From CAMTWZ01 sp041749075 (lineage in GTDB: Bacteria; Bacteroidota; Rhodothermia; Balneolales; HLUCCA01): a stretch of 64,000 nt of DNA. Shown here piece by piece: positions 27,845 through 38,769 of the stretch (within the stretch, counting starts at the first letter, position 1; each line of letters begins with the position of its first letter). Made by a program: the position numbers and the translations under genes. Below the pieces are notes generated by a model, which ran no database searches, was not told the origin of the DNA, and saw nothing but the letters and a program-made list of their open reading frames with translations. The stretch lies in contig JBGTBY010000002.1 in NCBI GenBank assembly GCA_041749075.1, positions 62,001 through 126,000 of the forward strand, in the 5' to 3' direction.

Positions 27845-29041
27845 CTATCCGAGAGGCGTAAACGCTTGAATCCCCGTGATATCCCTTCCAATGATGAGCC
27901 CATGGATATCATAGGTGCCTTCGTAGGTGTTCACGGATTCGAGGTTCACCATATGATGGATCACGCGGTATTCGCCGGTGATTCCGTTTCCGCCATGCAT
28001 GTCGCGTGAGACACGGGCGATGTTGAGAGCTTTGCCGCAGTTATCGCGCTTGGCCAAGGAAATCATGCTCGGATGGGCATTGCCTTGATCTTTCAATTGT
28101 CCCAAACGGAATGCCAACAATTGCATGGTGGTGATGTCAGTCGCCATGTTCGCCAATTTGGTCTGAATCAATTGGTTGGCGGCCAGTGGTTTTCCGAACT
28201 GCTTGCGTTCGAGCGTATAGGTGCGTGCGCGATGGAAGCAATTTTCAGCCGCGCCGATCACTCCCCAAGCGATTCCATATCGGGCGTTGTTGAGGCAGGA
28301 AAACGGTCCTTTGAGTCCGGAAACCTTTGGCAAATAGTTCTCATCCGGCACAAAACAATCTTCCAATGTGATTTCACCCGTCCAGCTCGCACGAAGCGAC
28401 ATCTTGTTGTGCGTGACCGGCGTTCCGAAGCCTTTGAACCCGCGTTCGACGATGAATCCGCGGATGACGCCCTCATCCGATTTTTTCTCTTTCGCTTTAG
28501 CCCAGACGATGGCGATGTCGGCGATGGGTGAATTCGTGATCCACATCTTTGCGCCGTTAAGGATCCATCCGCCATCCACTTTCAGAGCGGTGGTGGTCAT
28601 GCTGCCGGGATCGGAGCCATGGTCGGGCTCGGTGAGTCCGAAACAGCCGATGAGTTCGGCGGATGCGAGTTTGGGCAAGAAGCGTTGTTTCTGTTCTTCG
28701 GTGCCGAAGTCGCTGATGGGGTACATCACCAAGGAGGATTGGACCGACATGAAGGAGCGGTAGGCCGAATCGACACGTTCCACTTCGCGTGCGATGAGTC
28801 CGTAAGCTGTGTACGACGCACCCACGCCGCCATATTCGGGAGCGATGGTGGAGCCAAGCAGGCCGAGTTCAGCCATTTCAAGCGGGATTTCTTTTTCGAA
28901 GATCTCTTCCTGATTGCCGCGCATGGCACGGGGTTCGAGTTTGGATTGCGCGTAGTCGCGGGCGGTTTCCATGATCAAGCGATCGTCTTCATTGAGAAGC
29001 GATTCGAACTGGAAGATGTCTTCGAAATTGAATTTTTGCAT
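27845..29041 (-). CDS. gcdH: Glutaryl-CoA dehydrogenase-like acyl-CoA dehydrogenase
   Basis: A 398-residue flavoprotein. It matches glutaryl-CoA dehydrogenase rather than general acyl-CoA dehydrogenases: VERVDSAYRSFMSVQSSLVM near 90-110 with the substrate-binding Arg, LTEPDHGSDPGSM, ITNSPIAD, and the catalytic Glu in NTYEGTYDIHGLIIGRDITG near the C-terminus. It would oxidise and decarboxylate glutaryl-CoA to crotonyl-CoA in lysine or tryptophan breakdown and pass electrons to an ETF such as FixAB here. Its stop codon directly abuts the octamer repeat block. The spacer to the sensor kinase gene upstream (71 bp, divergent) holds its promoter. Confidence 0.9.
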   Translation of the reverse strand: MQKFNFEDIFQFESLLNEDDRLIMETARDYAQSKLEPRAMRGNQEEIFEKEIPLEMAELGLLGSTIAPEYGGVGASYTAYGLIAREVERVDSAYRSFMSVQSSLVMYPISDFGTEEQKQRFLPKLASAELIGCFGLTEPDHGSDPGSMTTTALKVDGGWILNGAKMWITNSPIADIAIVWAKAKEKKSDEGVIRGFIVERGFKGFGTPVTHNKMSLRASWTGEITLEDCFVPDENYLPKVSGLKGPFSCLNNARYGIAWGVIGAAENCFHRARTYTLERKQFGKPLAANQLIQTKLANMATDITTMQLLAFRLGQLKDQGNAHPSMISLAKRDNCGKALNIARVSRDMHGGNGITGEYRVIHHMVNLESVNTYEGTYDIHGLIIGRDITGIQAFTPLG

Positions 29042-29112
29042 AAGATGTTAGACTCGTTTGGCGGTCATGGAAAATAACTCTTTTCGATGTAGGATTCTTA
29101 CATTCAGGCCAC

Positions 29113-32058
29113 ATGATTGCGTTCCTGATTCTCCTATTTGTCCAGATCTTACCTCCATTCGAGCGGTTGACGATCGAAGACGGATTGTCGCAAAACATGG
29201 TTCTGGATCTGATTCATGACCGCCAGGGGTTTCTTTGGATCGCCACGAAAGACGGACTCAATGTCTATGACGGACTGCGCTTCAAGGTCTTCCGCAACGT
29301 ACCGGGCGACAGCACCACGCTGGCCAACAACGTGGTGAACCAGTTGTGGGAACATCCCGATGGATCCATCTGGATGGTGACGAACGGTGGAGGATTGCAT
29401 CGCTTGGATCCACGCATGGAAACGTTCTATCGGATCCATCCACCCGAGGTCGATTCGGTATGGTCGACCTTGCGCTATGCGAACAGCATCACTGGAAACG
29501 CCGAATCGGTCTGGATTTCTTCTTCCGCGGCCGGCATCTATCGGTATGATTTGCGATCAGGGACCATGGCTCCTTTCGAACATTGGAATTCAACGCATCT
29601 CGATGCTACGGTCAAGGAAGTGAGGATGGATGCGGTCGGAAATGTGTGGATCGTGTCTGCGAAAGGATTCCACTTCTATGATGCGGCTACGGATCGACTG
29701 ATTGAGGATTTGAATCAACCCACGCTGATTCGCGCAAATGACCTTCGTGTGATCGATGACTCCACCGCTTGGGGTCTGACCTACTATGGGTTTTTTAAGC
29801 TGGGGTTCCGAAACGGGACATTGGAACGGCTGTATTCGAGTGATGTGGATGAGTCCATCCGTCTCAATAGTTTAGCCGTGAATCGAGACAAATCCGTGTG
29901 GGTGGGAGGCTTGGAACACCTGTTTCATTTCGATGCGGACGGATCTGGTAAGAAAATCATCGCGGATGTGGATGTGCGACTTACATCTGCGATCGTAGAG
30001 GATCGAAGCGGCATCCTATGGATGGGAACCGCAGGATGGGGATTGCTCAAGTACAACCCCAATCAGCAAGCGTTCAAGTCGACCGTCGGAAATCCGATCG
30101 CGACCATTCATGAACAGGTGTTGAACCGAATCGAGCCCTATTTCCCAGTGAATAGAAACGATCGAGGCGCTTCGATAACTATCGTCACAGCGGATTCTAA
30201 GCAACGTGTCTGGGTCGCCGCGGATTATTTCAATCTTGCTGTTTATGATCCCCGAACAGATCGTGTTCGTGAATTCAGTTTGGGTCGTCAGTTGTCTCCA
30301 ATTGGAATCGCAAGGCGATTCACTCAGATCGTTGAGGCCATCGATGGGTCGATATGGCTTGGGGGACCCGGAGGGTTATATGCGCTGGATGAAGAAGCCG
30401 ATCACGTGGATTTTGTCGCCATCCCGAGGGAAATCGACAATTTGAGCGGTAAACCCGACATCACCGCTCTGTATGTGGATAGATCCGGTGTGTTTTGGAT
30501 TGGAACACCTGACCAAGGCCTGGCCCGGTACGACACAAATACCCGCCGACTTCAGTGGTATAGAACCAATGAGACAGATGATGTTTTAAGTATTCTTTCT
30601 GATCCGATTGAACCCGATCGGTATTTATGGATCGGAACCGAAGGTGGCGGCTTGAATCGGATGGATCTCGCGACGGAAACGTTCCGCCATTTCGGACTGA
30701 ATGAGGGATTGCCCAGCATGGTGGTGTATGGAATCTTGACGGATGAACAGAATAACCTATGGTTCAGCTCGAACAATGGCTTGAGCCGGTTCAATCCGAT
30801 TGATTTCAGCATACGGAATTTCGATGTGTCCGACCGGCTTCAAGGCAATGAATTCAACCGAAACGAGTATGCGAAATTACCGGATGGCACACTCTTTTTT
30901 GGCGGGGTGAATGGATACACATCCTTCCTTCCATCAGAGGTCCGTCTCAATCAGCAAAAGCCGAATGTGGTACTCACAGATTTCAGGATCTCAAATAAAC
31001 CAGTGCAACGTACGGTATGGATGACTTCAGATAGCGAACCCATCCGATTGAGGCATGATCAGCGCATGATCACTTTCGAGTTCGCGGCATTGGAATTTTC
31101 AGCGCCGGATCGTAACCGGTACCGATATCGGATGATCGGTTACGACAGCGATTGGGTGGATGCTCGGTTTTCGCCGACGGCGACATACACCAACCTTCCC
31201 CCACAGGAGTATGTGTTTCATGTTCAAGCCTCCAATAATGATGGAATATGGAATGATGTTGGATTACAGATTCCGCTGAATATTGAGCCCCCTTTCTGGA
31301 TGACATGGTGGTTCCGTTCGTTGTTGGGTCTGATTCTTATAGGAAGCGTTGTATCGGCCTATCGCTGGCGGATCCGTCAAATGCGTCGCGAAACCCAACG
31401 CATGGAAGAAGTGTCGCGCTTGCTCATCGAACGTCAAGAAGAAGAACGGTCGCGATATGCGCAAGAAATGCACGATGGTCTAGGGCAAGAACTGCTTGTG
31501 ATGAAGCAGTGGGTCAGTACGTGGGCAAAACACAGCTCCCAAGAGGTAGAGAAAACCCATTATTCGGATTTGTCGAACCAAATCAGCTCTATTCTGAAGT
31601 CGGTGAAGAACATCACCTACAATTTGCGGCCTCCTGAACTTGATCGCATTGGTGTGAGCGAAACCGTGCGCTATCTATTGGAAGAAAGCTGTCGTGCGGC
31701 GGACATCGCCATAGAACTGGATATGGATGACGTAGATCAATACATCGCATCTGAACATCATATCAGTGTCTTGAGGATCATGCAGGAAATGGTGAGCAAT
31801 ACAATGCGTCACGCCAACGCCACACACATTCAAGTCGGTATTCATGTGGAAAGTGGCCACATCGGTATCCAATACAGCGACAATGGGATCGGTTTTGATC
31901 CACAAAAATTGGATTCTCCAAAGGGATTGGGATTGTCCGGAATATCCGAGCGTGTGCGTATACTTGGTGGCAGCTTGTCTATCCAATCCGCACCTGGGAA
32001 TGGCGTTTCCATCACCATACAATTACCCGTGTATGAGCGTAACGATACTATTGGTTGA
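29113..32058 (+). CDS. Sensor histidine kinase with Reg_prop propeller, Y_Y_Y and HisKA_3 domains
   Basis: A 981-residue membrane sensor. Residues about 15-640 form two-component propeller repeats (GFLWIATKDGLNVYDG, GSIWMVTNGGGLHRLD, LWIGTEGGGLNRMD, NLWFSSNNGLSRF) that sense periplasmic ligands. A Y_Y_Y domain (about 655-720) and one transmembrane helix (about 727-750) follow. The dimerisation helix has RQEEERSRYAQEMHDGLGQ with phospho-acceptor His787, so this is the NarX-type HisKA_3 class. The ATPase domain has an N-box (QEMVSNTMRHA), DNGIGFD and GLGLSGI. No AraC output is fused, unlike Bacteroides hybrid sensors. The gene overlaps the response regulator by 26 nt. Confidence 0.93.
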   Translation: MIAFLILLFVQILPPFERLTIEDGLSQNMVLDLIHDRQGFLWIATKDGLNVYDGLRFKVFRNVPGDSTTLANNVVNQLWEHPDGSIWMVTNGGGLHRLDPRMETFYRIHPPEVDSVWSTLRYANSITGNAESVWISSSAAGIYRYDLRSGTMAPFEHWNSTHLDATVKEVRMDAVGNVWIVSAKGFHFYDAATDRLIEDLNQPTLIRANDLRVIDDSTAWGLTYYGFFKLGFRNGTLERLYSSDVDESIRLNSLAVNRDKSVWVGGLEHLFHFDADGSGKKIIADVDVRLTSAIVEDRSGILWMGTAGWGLLKYNPNQQAFKSTVGNPIATIHEQVLNRIEPYFPVNRNDRGASITIVTADSKQRVWVAADYFNLAVYDPRTDRVREFSLGRQLSPIGIARRFTQIVEAIDGSIWLGGPGGLYALDEEADHVDFVAIPREIDNLSGKPDITALYVDRSGVFWIGTPDQGLARYDTNTRRLQWYRTNETDDVLSILSDPIEPDRYLWIGTEGGGLNRMDLATETFRHFGLNEGLPSMVVYGILTDEQNNLWFSSNNGLSRFNPIDFSIRNFDVSDRLQGNEFNRNEYAKLPDGTLFFGGVNGYTSFLPSEVRLNQQKPNVVLTDFRISNKPVQRTVWMTSDSEPIRLRHDQRMITFEFAALEFSAPDRNRYRYRMIGYDSDWVDARFSPTATYTNLPPQEYVFHVQASNNDGIWNDVGLQIPLNIEPPFWMTWWFRSLLGLILIGSVVSAYRWRIRQMRRETQRMEEVSRLLIERQEEERSRYAQEMHDGLGQELLVMKQWVSTWAKHSSQEVEKTHYSDLSNQISSILKSVKNITYNLRPPELDRIGVSETVRYLLEESCRAADIAIELDMDDVDQYIASEHHISVLRIMQEMVSNTMRHANATHIQVGIHVESGHIGIQYSDNGIGFDPQKLDSPKGLGLSGISERVRILGGSLSIQSAPGNGVSITIQLPVYERNDTIG

Positions 32059-32656
32059 TGATCATCCGATCACGCGAAAGGGCATCCGCGACACGCTCAA
32101 TGAGCATCCCGAATGCCGGGTGGTAGGTGATACAGGCACAGCTGCGGACACATTTGATTTGCTCGAACGCCTCCGTCCGGATGTGTTGGTGATGGATGTT
32201 GAGATGCCAGGTACGGATGGGCTGACTATTCTCGGCCGCATCCAGGCCGAAAAGCGGCCAGTCAAAGTCATTATTCTGACCATGTACGACCAGGAGCCGA
32301 TCTTCCGCAAAGCGATGCGCTTGGGCGCCGCGGGTTATGTGCTGAAGGAAAGCGCCATTGATGACATTCTGAGAGCGGTGTTGACGGTGGCGAAAGGGAA
32401 GACCTATGTGAGTCCGTCATTGGGTGGATTTTCACTGAACCGCGATACAGAACTGACAGATAAAGAGCAGGGTATCTTGAGGATGACCGCTGAAGGGAAA
32501 ACCAGTTCCAAAATGGCGGCGGACCTGTTTCTGAGTGAACGGACGATAGAAAGCCATCGCAGAAACATCTGCAAGAAATTGGGTCTTGAAGGCAAGAACG
32601 CTTTGCTGGCATACGCGATGTCGAACAAAGACACCATCCTAAGGGGTAACCCTTAG
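32033..32656 (+). CDS. NarL/FixJ-family response regulator
   Basis: A 207-residue regulator from the ATG at 32033. The receiver domain has acidic residues D9/D10, the phospho-acceptor Asp55 in VLVMDVEMPG, a switch Thr in IILTMYD and Lys in YVLKES. The LuxR-type helix-turn-helix is at about 145-205 (LTDKEQGILRMTAEGKTSSKMAADLFLSERTIESHRRNICKKLG). It overlaps the preceding kinase gene, so the pair is one two-component system. The adjacent 2016-residue secreted protein 60 nt downstream is a possible target, by position only. Confidence 0.95.
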   Translation: MSVTILLVDDHPITRKGIRDTLNEHPECRVVGDTGTAADTFDLLERLRPDVLVMDVEMPGTDGLTILGRIQAEKRPVKVIILTMYDQEPIFRKAMRLGAAGYVLKESAIDDILRAVLTVAKGKTYVSPSLGGFSLNRDTELTDKEQGILRMTAEGKTSSKMAADLFLSERTIESHRRNICKKLGLEGKNALLAYAMSNKDTILRGNP

Positions 32657-32716
32657 TCGATTCAGGGGTAACACGGATTTCATCGCGAGTAGCGGGGTTG
32701 TTACTTACGCGCACCT

Positions 32717-35700
32717 ATGAAATCTCCCATCCTTTTCCTATTGGTCGCGTTATTTGTTGCGATCAACCCCGCTCAAGCCCAACCCGGTAACATGGCCACG
32801 TTCGATGGGGTCGATGATTATTTGGTGATTGGGGATGGAACCTATCGCCCGAATGTGACGCTCGAATTTTGGATCAAACCGGACAAACATAACCAGACCT
32901 TGGCGATTCGAACCAATGCTGGCGGCTTCGAGGCGGGACAATGGTCGAACTTGTTGAGCATTGACGCGAATGGTCGACTTGTCTACAAGATTCTGGACGA
33001 CAAGGCCAATGATATTGCTGTAGGGTATTCGTATGCCGAGGTCACACTTACCGGCAACACCGTGCTCACGATCGGTCAGTGGGTGCATGTCGCCGCCGTG
33101 GCGATAAACGGTAGCCCCGGAACCATGAAACTGTACATCAATGGTGTGGAAGACGCCTCGGGCAACAACTTTTATCGCTCTTGGACGGGTGGTGACCAAT
33201 GGCATATCGGCACCAAACCTTCCTCCGGTTTACCGAAATTGGATGGGGATGTTGATGAAATCCGCCTATGGAGAGTTGCTAGAACAGCTGGACAGATACT
33301 TGGTGAATATGGCGTACCGATGGTGACGCCCTTGTCGAGCGACATCATCGCCGCAGTTAATTTCGACGCGGCTCATAGTGCGACATTGGTCAATGGCGTG
33401 AGCCTCGTTGCTTCCACGGTTCCAATCAGCCATAGCCACGTAATCACTGGCATTTCGCCGACTACGGCCAGTGTCGGCAGCACGATTGCCATCTCAGGAG
33501 CGGGATTCAGTACCACCGCATCCGACCATGTTGTCTGGTTCGGAGGTGTGAAAGGGAATGTGACCGCATCCACCACCACATCGCTGACGGCAACCGTGCC
33601 GCTCGGTGCTGGATTCGGGCCAGTGTCCGTCACTCTGGCGGGAAAGACCGTTCATTCCAAGCTTTCGTTCAGTACGTCGTATGACGCAGACCCACTTGGC
33701 GCCACCTCCTTCCCAACGCATCCTGGTACAACATTCACCAAGTTTGAAACCAGTACCCGAAATAGATGGGCCGGCCAGCTAGTGGATCTCGACGGAGACG
33801 GCAAGCCCGATCTGCTACATAGCTATTTAGGCTCACCAGGAGGGGTTTCCATATTTCGGAACATTCATGTGAGCGGAGCGATGAGTGCCTCGAGCTTTGC
33901 TGCACGGCAGGATATCTCCACCGGCAACAACCCAAGAAATGTGCAGGTAGGTGATTTGGATGGAGATGGCAAGCTGGATCTGGTGGTCTACAGCGAAGGC
34001 TCCAATACCATCACCGTGTTGCGGAACATTAGTACGATCGGTGACATCACGTTCGACCCGCATTTCATCAATACGAACTACATGGGCGGTTATGAACCTC
34101 GGGAAACCGCCCTCGGCGATGTGGACGGGGATGGAAGGTTAGACATCGTCACCGCCGGATATATTGATTCGGAGTTCGGTTTTCGGCTATCCGTATTGCG
34201 GAACACCTCGGTGCCGGGTGCACTCGCCTTCACAGAATCGCGCACCATCATCAACAGCACGCCGAATCATCTTGCGGTAGCCGACATGGACGGGGACGGT
34301 AAAGCCGATGTGGCCTACACCCAGGGTGGCGGCACTATGGCTGATCAACTTGTGCGCGTGTTCCGCAGCACCTCCACCCCCGGAACCATCTCATTCGCCA
34401 CGTCACAGATGTATCAAGCCTCCACAAACACGCCCTATGCGATTTCAGCAGGAGACTTGAATGGGGATGGCCTTCCTGAAATCGTCATCACCTTATCAGG
34501 CGGATCTTCAATCAATGTCTTCCCTAACACAAGTACCAGCGGAACCATCTCTTTTGGCACCCGCCAAGACTATTCGGCGAAGAGAGGTAGTGCATACTCG
34601 GATATCCGATTAGCGGATATGGATGGGGATGGGAAACCAGAGGTGTTGGTGGCCGGTCCGACCGAGCCGGGTTCCCACTTGGTGATGTTGCCAAATGCCA
34701 GCAGTGGAGGGACTGTGTCACTGGGAGCAAAGCAGACCTTCATTTACCAAGAACAGACCGATGTCAGGACGATCTACGGCCTGGCTATCGGCGATGCCGA
34801 TCTTGATGGCAAGCCGGATGTTGTCGCCATGGCATACCAGAGCATCGCCTTTTTCAACAACCGTTCCGGAAGCGCCACGGCCTCCGTCGGACTTACGAAC
34901 CTAGGGTATGGCGCTACAGGATCAACTGTCGAAAAAACGGTGACACTCAGCAACTCCGGATCATTGCCCTTGTCGATCGCATCCATAACATCCTCGAATC
35001 CTGATTTCACATTTTCACCGACCACTGGCACGATCAATGCAGGAGCCAGTATGAACGTGATGGTCACGGTTTCATCGTCCACATCCGTCACGAAAACCGG
35101 TGTTCTCACGGTGAATCACAACGCGCCGAACCCGGTGTCCACATCGACCTTGTCGATTCAATTCATCCCGATGCCTCTTGCCGCGCCAGTGATGGCGGCC
35201 GTTTCGGCTCTCTCGCAAACCACATTCACGGCAAATTGGTCGGCGGTGAACTATGCGACCGGATATCGGGTGGATGTGTCGACAATATCCAATTTCAGCA
35301 CGTTTCTGAGCGGCTATGAAAACCGGTCCGAAGCCTCCAACGCACTCACACTAACCGGACTTACAGACGGCACCACCTATTATTTGCGTGTTCGCACTGT
35401 AGACCCGAACGGTGGTTCGAGCGCGAATTCGTCCACGGTAACGGTGACCACTCCTGCGTATTTCGCGGGAGGAAACGGCACGATAGGCAATCCCTATTTG
35501 GTCGCAAGTGCGGCGGGATTGGATTATGTTCGCAACAACGTGAACGCCTACTACCGCCAGACGGCAGACATCACGCTAGAGGGCACGTGGTCGGCGATTG
35601 GCGGTTTCAATGGCAGTTATGATGGGGATGGGTACGCCATCAACGGTCTTGTCACAACCGGCACGTCGTCGTATCGGGCGTTGTTCGCCTCCATCAACAC

Positions 35701-38700
35701 AACCAACGGGATGTTGCGCGATCTCAGACTGGTCGGAGTCAGCATTCAGGGCGGTGACCGCAGTGCTGGAGCCGTTGGCATCCTCACTACTGGCGCTAAG
35801 GTTGTGAATGTGACCGTTACAGGTTCGGTGAGCAGCAGCAATGTGTACATCGGTGGATTGGTCGGTGAGCTGCAATCGGGTGCGCGGATCGACTCGTCGG
35901 CATCGCATGCCACGGTAAGCGGGTCTCAAGATGTGGGTGGATTGGCCGGTTATTCGTCAGGAATCATCAGCCATAGTTATTCGACAGGCGCGGTTTCGGC
36001 AAGCAGCAGTTATGCGGGAGGTGTGGTTGGTCGTGCGTACGGTGGAGTGATCGAAGATGTGTATGCTACTGGCGCTGTAACCTCTAACTCAGGCGCTGGA
36101 GGCTTGGTAGGTTTTTTGGATACGGCAATCTTGCGAAGGGCCTATGCTTGGAACACTGTGACGGGCACGAATTCACCAGATGCTTTGATTGGAAATCGCT
36201 TTTCTGCGACCACCACGAATTTGTACTGGAACACGGACAATGGACGGGCCACTTCCTCCACACCGAACAGCACCGGACTTACCGGCATAGAGATGCGCAG
36301 TTCCAGCACGTTCACCGGGTTCGATTTCAATGCGGTTTGGCAGAGCGAGTCGGGTGCGGCCCGATCTATGCCGTATTTGCGTGGACAAGCCCAGTCGCCT
36401 CGGCCTGGCTATGTGACTACGCCATCGCAAGTGGCGTTGGCCACTCCTTTGGACGATGCGGTCGGGACCGGAATTCGGCCCACCTTCACGTGGTCGGCGG
36501 CCATGCTGGCCGGAACATATCAGCTTCAAGTATCCGCATCCTCCGATTTCACGACCGGGATGCAGTCGTATACCGGCATCAGCACACCCACCTACACAAT
36601 GACCACTTCTTTAACCACGAACGCGGTGTATTACTGGCGTGTGCGTGGAGTGAATTCCGGAAATGCGGAAAACGGACCTTGGAGCGAGGTTTGGAGCTTC
36701 ACCAGCAGTCCGGTGAAGTTGACGGAGCCTGGCTCGGCGCTTGTCTTTGCCAATAACAGCTATGTGACGGTTCCCTACACCGCGGCGCTGAATCCTGCAG
36801 CATTTACCGTCGAGTTCTGGGCCAAACCGACAGGTGGAACCGCATTGCGGATGGCCATCTCATCGCGGACGACATCCATCAACGGGTATCAGGTGCTCAT
36901 CACAGATACCGGACTTTGGCAAGTGATGCTTGGAACGTCGAGTGCTTGGGTCACTTTGAATGGGCCTACCGCAGTCATCGGCCAATGGTCACACATCGCA
37001 CTCACCTACGGTTCCGGAACAGCGCGGCTGTACGTGAATGGTCGCCAGGTTTCAAGCACCACGCTCACGCACTTGACGAACCCCAGTGGTCAACTTCGGG
37101 TCGGAGCGATCGCAACCACAAACCAGTTTCCGTTTATCGGCGCATTGGATGAAGTACGAATCTGGTCGAATGCTCGCACCGCAGATCAGATCCGTCGACT
37201 GATGCATCAACCCGTGATCGGCTCGGAAACCGGGCTGGTCTCGGCATGGAACTTCGATGAAGGAGCCGGAATGATTGCGTACGATGTCACCACATCCGCA
37301 CGAAATGGGATCACCACCAATCCGAGCTATACCACGTCTGATTTGCCCGAGTCTGGAGCCTTTATCGAAGGAACGAATGATGCGTGGTACTTCCTATCAA
37401 ACCCAACATCGGGCGTCACGCTGGCGCAGTTCCTGGAGCCGTTGTGGACCCAAGGCGCTGTCGGTTCGGATTCACCAAATGCCGGGTCGCCGAATGTGTA
37501 TCGACTGAATGAGGCGGCGTGGACCTATGAAGCCGTCGCCGATTTGACGGTCGAAGCCACACCGGGAGTCGGATTTTTGGTGAGAGTGTATAAAAATGAT
37601 GTCTACCAAGTGGAAGGGACCTTTCCGAAGCGGCTGAAAGTGACGCGATCATCGCTTCCGAGCCGCATCCAACTGCCTGCAAGTCACACGCCGGGCTCCA
37701 TCCATTCGGGCTTCAATCTGGTAGGGAATCCGCTACCACGTGCCATTGATTGGGAGCATGCGGGATGGAATTTTTCTAACATTTCACCCACGGTGTATGT
37801 GTACGACCACACTCAGAACACCTATCGGACGTGGAACCGGTCCCTAGGCGCCGGCACGAACAGCGGATCGAGGCGGATCTCGCCATTGCAAGGCTTTTTA
37901 ATCCAAAGCACGGGCGCTTCCGCGGATTTGAGCGTACCCGTAGAAGCGGTCACGCCCGACGAAACGCCGCTATTTAAGGAACTCATGGATGCCGAACGAC
38001 CCATTCCTCGCATCACACTCACTTTGAATCGTGGCGACAGGAAAGAAGAAACCGCCATCCTGTTCAACAAATCCGTCGAAGAGCTGGAATCACGCTATCC
38101 CACACTCCAGCTTGAACCGATGGATTCCGACAAGATGCTGATCTTCAGCGTGGATGCGGATGGAAACCGAATCGATATGTCGGAGCAGCCGGCCGAAACT
38201 GCGACCTATCTGGAAATACCGATCGCAATCGACATCCGCGATGCGGGAACATTGTCGATGCGGTTGTACGCCGAGCATCTTCCCGAAACGTGGGCGATGA
38301 TGCTGGTGGATAAACAAACCGGGGCTTATGTGCCGATGTCGGACGAGGCGGAGTATGGATTCGAGCACCAATCCCTGACGAAGGCCGCTCCGGATTCCAT
38401 CCAAGCGCTCCTCCCGAAAGCGGTGCTAGCCGCTTCGACAGAAGTTCCGAGGTTTGCGCTTCGTGTCGGACCAGAATTGCCTGCCGCGCCGAGTGAGCTG
38501 CCATTGGAATTCGGATTGGCTCAAAACTTTCCGAACCCGTTCAATCCGTCAACGGTGATCAGATATCAGAAATCGGAGAGCGGGCATACGAGATTGACTG
38601 TCTATGACGTCTTGGGTCGCGAAGTCGCCGTTCTGGTGGATGGTGTGATGCCGGCCGGGGCGCATCAGGTCACATTCGATGCGTCTTCATTGGCCAGCGG

Positions 38701-38767
38701 GATGTACATCTACCGATTGAGTGCCGGAGGGCAGGTGATTACGAGAAGGATGATGCTCTTGAAGTGA
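32717..38767 (+). CDS. Giant secreted multidomain protein with type A T9SS sorting domain
   Basis: A 2016-residue protein with signal peptide MKSPILFLLVALFVAINPAQAQ. Domains in order: LamG-like lectin (about 27-200), IPT/TIG (about 240-320), seven FG-GAP/VCBS calcium-binding repeats with DxDGDGKxD motifs (about 345-725), a choice-of-anchor Ig-like domain (about 735-825), fibronectin III (about 825-915), a GLUG-type repeat region (about 1045-1145), a second FN3-like domain (about 1235-1335), a second LamG (about 1340-1510), and the T9SS tail starting NFPNPFNPSTVIRY near 1930 and ending MMLLK. It is probably a surface adhesin or glycan-binding protein exported by the PorU/PorV system. No catalytic domain was found. 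Confidence 0.9.
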   Translation: MKSPILFLLVALFVAINPAQAQPGNMATFDGVDDYLVIGDGTYRPNVTLEFWIKPDKHNQTLAIRTNAGGFEAGQWSNLLSIDANGRLVYKILDDKANDIAVGYSYAEVTLTGNTVLTIGQWVHVAAVAINGSPGTMKLYINGVEDASGNNFYRSWTGGDQWHIGTKPSSGLPKLDGDVDEIRLWRVARTAGQILGEYGVPMVTPLSSDIIAAVNFDAAHSATLVNGVSLVASTVPISHSHVITGISPTTASVGSTIAISGAGFSTTASDHVVWFGGVKGNVTASTTTSLTATVPLGAGFGPVSVTLAGKTVHSKLSFSTSYDADPLGATSFPTHPGTTFTKFETSTRNRWAGQLVDLDGDGKPDLLHSYLGSPGGVSIFRNIHVSGAMSASSFAARQDISTGNNPRNVQVGDLDGDGKLDLVVYSEGSNTITVLRNISTIGDITFDPHFINTNYMGGYEPRETALGDVDGDGRLDIVTAGYIDSEFGFRLSVLRNTSVPGALAFTESRTIINSTPNHLAVADMDGDGKADVAYTQGGGTMADQLVRVFRSTSTPGTISFATSQMYQASTNTPYAISAGDLNGDGLPEIVITLSGGSSINVFPNTSTSGTISFGTRQDYSAKRGSAYSDIRLADMDGDGKPEVLVAGPTEPGSHLVMLPNASSGGTVSLGAKQTFIYQEQTDVRTIYGLAIGDADLDGKPDVVAMAYQSIAFFNNRSGSATASVGLTNLGYGATGSTVEKTVTLSNSGSLPLSIASITSSNPDFTFSPTTGTINAGASMNVMVTVSSSTSVTKTGVLTVNHNAPNPVSTSTLSIQFIPMPLAAPVMAAVSALSQTTFTANWSAVNYATGYRVDVSTISNFSTFLSGYENRSEASNALTLTGLTDGTTYYLRVRTVDPNGGSSANSSTVTVTTPAYFAGGNGTIGNPYLVASAAGLDYVRNNVNAYYRQTADITLEGTWSAIGGFNGSYDGDGYAINGLVTTGTSSYRALFASINTTNGMLRDLRLVGVSIQGGDRSAGAVGILTTGAKVVNVTVTGSVSSSNVYIGGLVGELQSGARIDSSASHATVSGSQDVGGLAGYSSGIISHSYSTGAVSASSSYAGGVVGRAYGGVIEDVYATGAVTSNSGAGGLVGFLDTAILRRAYAWNTVTGTNSPDALIGNRFSATTTNLYWNTDNGRATSSTPNSTGLTGIEMRSSSTFTGFDFNAVWQSESGAARSMPYLRGQAQSPRPGYVTTPSQVALATPLDDAVGTGIRPTFTWSAAMLAGTYQLQVSASSDFTTGMQSYTGISTPTYTMTTSLTTNAVYYWRVRGVNSGNAENGPWSEVWSFTSSPVKLTEPGSALVFANNSYVTVPYTAALNPAAFTVEFWAKPTGGTALRMAISSRTTSINGYQVLITDTGLWQVMLGTSSAWVTLNGPTAVIGQWSHIALTYGSGTARLYVNGRQVSSTTLTHLTNPSGQLRVGAIATTNQFPFIGALDEVRIWSNARTADQIRRLMHQPVIGSETGLVSAWNFDEGAGMIAYDVTTSARNGITTNPSYTTSDLPESGAFIEGTNDAWYFLSNPTSGVTLAQFLEPLWTQGAVGSDSPNAGSPNVYRLNEAAWTYEAVADLTVEATPGVGFLVRVYKNDVYQVEGTFPKRLKVTRSSLPSRIQLPASHTPGSIHSGFNLVGNPLPRAIDWEHAGWNFSNISPTVYVYDHTQNTYRTWNRSLGAGTNSGSRRISPLQGFLIQSTGASADLSVPVEAVTPDETPLFKELMDAERPIPRITLTLNRGDRKEETAILFNKSVEELESRYPTLQLEPMDSDKMLIFSVDADGNRIDMSEQPAETATYLEIPIAIDIRDAGTLSMRLYAEHLPETWAMMLVDKQTGAYVPMSDEAEYGFEHQSLTKAAPDSIQALLPKAVLAASTEVPRFALRVGPELPAAPSELPLEFGLAQNFPNPFNPSTVIRYQKSESGHTRLTVYDVLGREVAVLVDGVMPAGAHQVTFDASSLASGMYIYRLSAGGQVITRRMMLLK

Positions 38768-38769
38768 TC

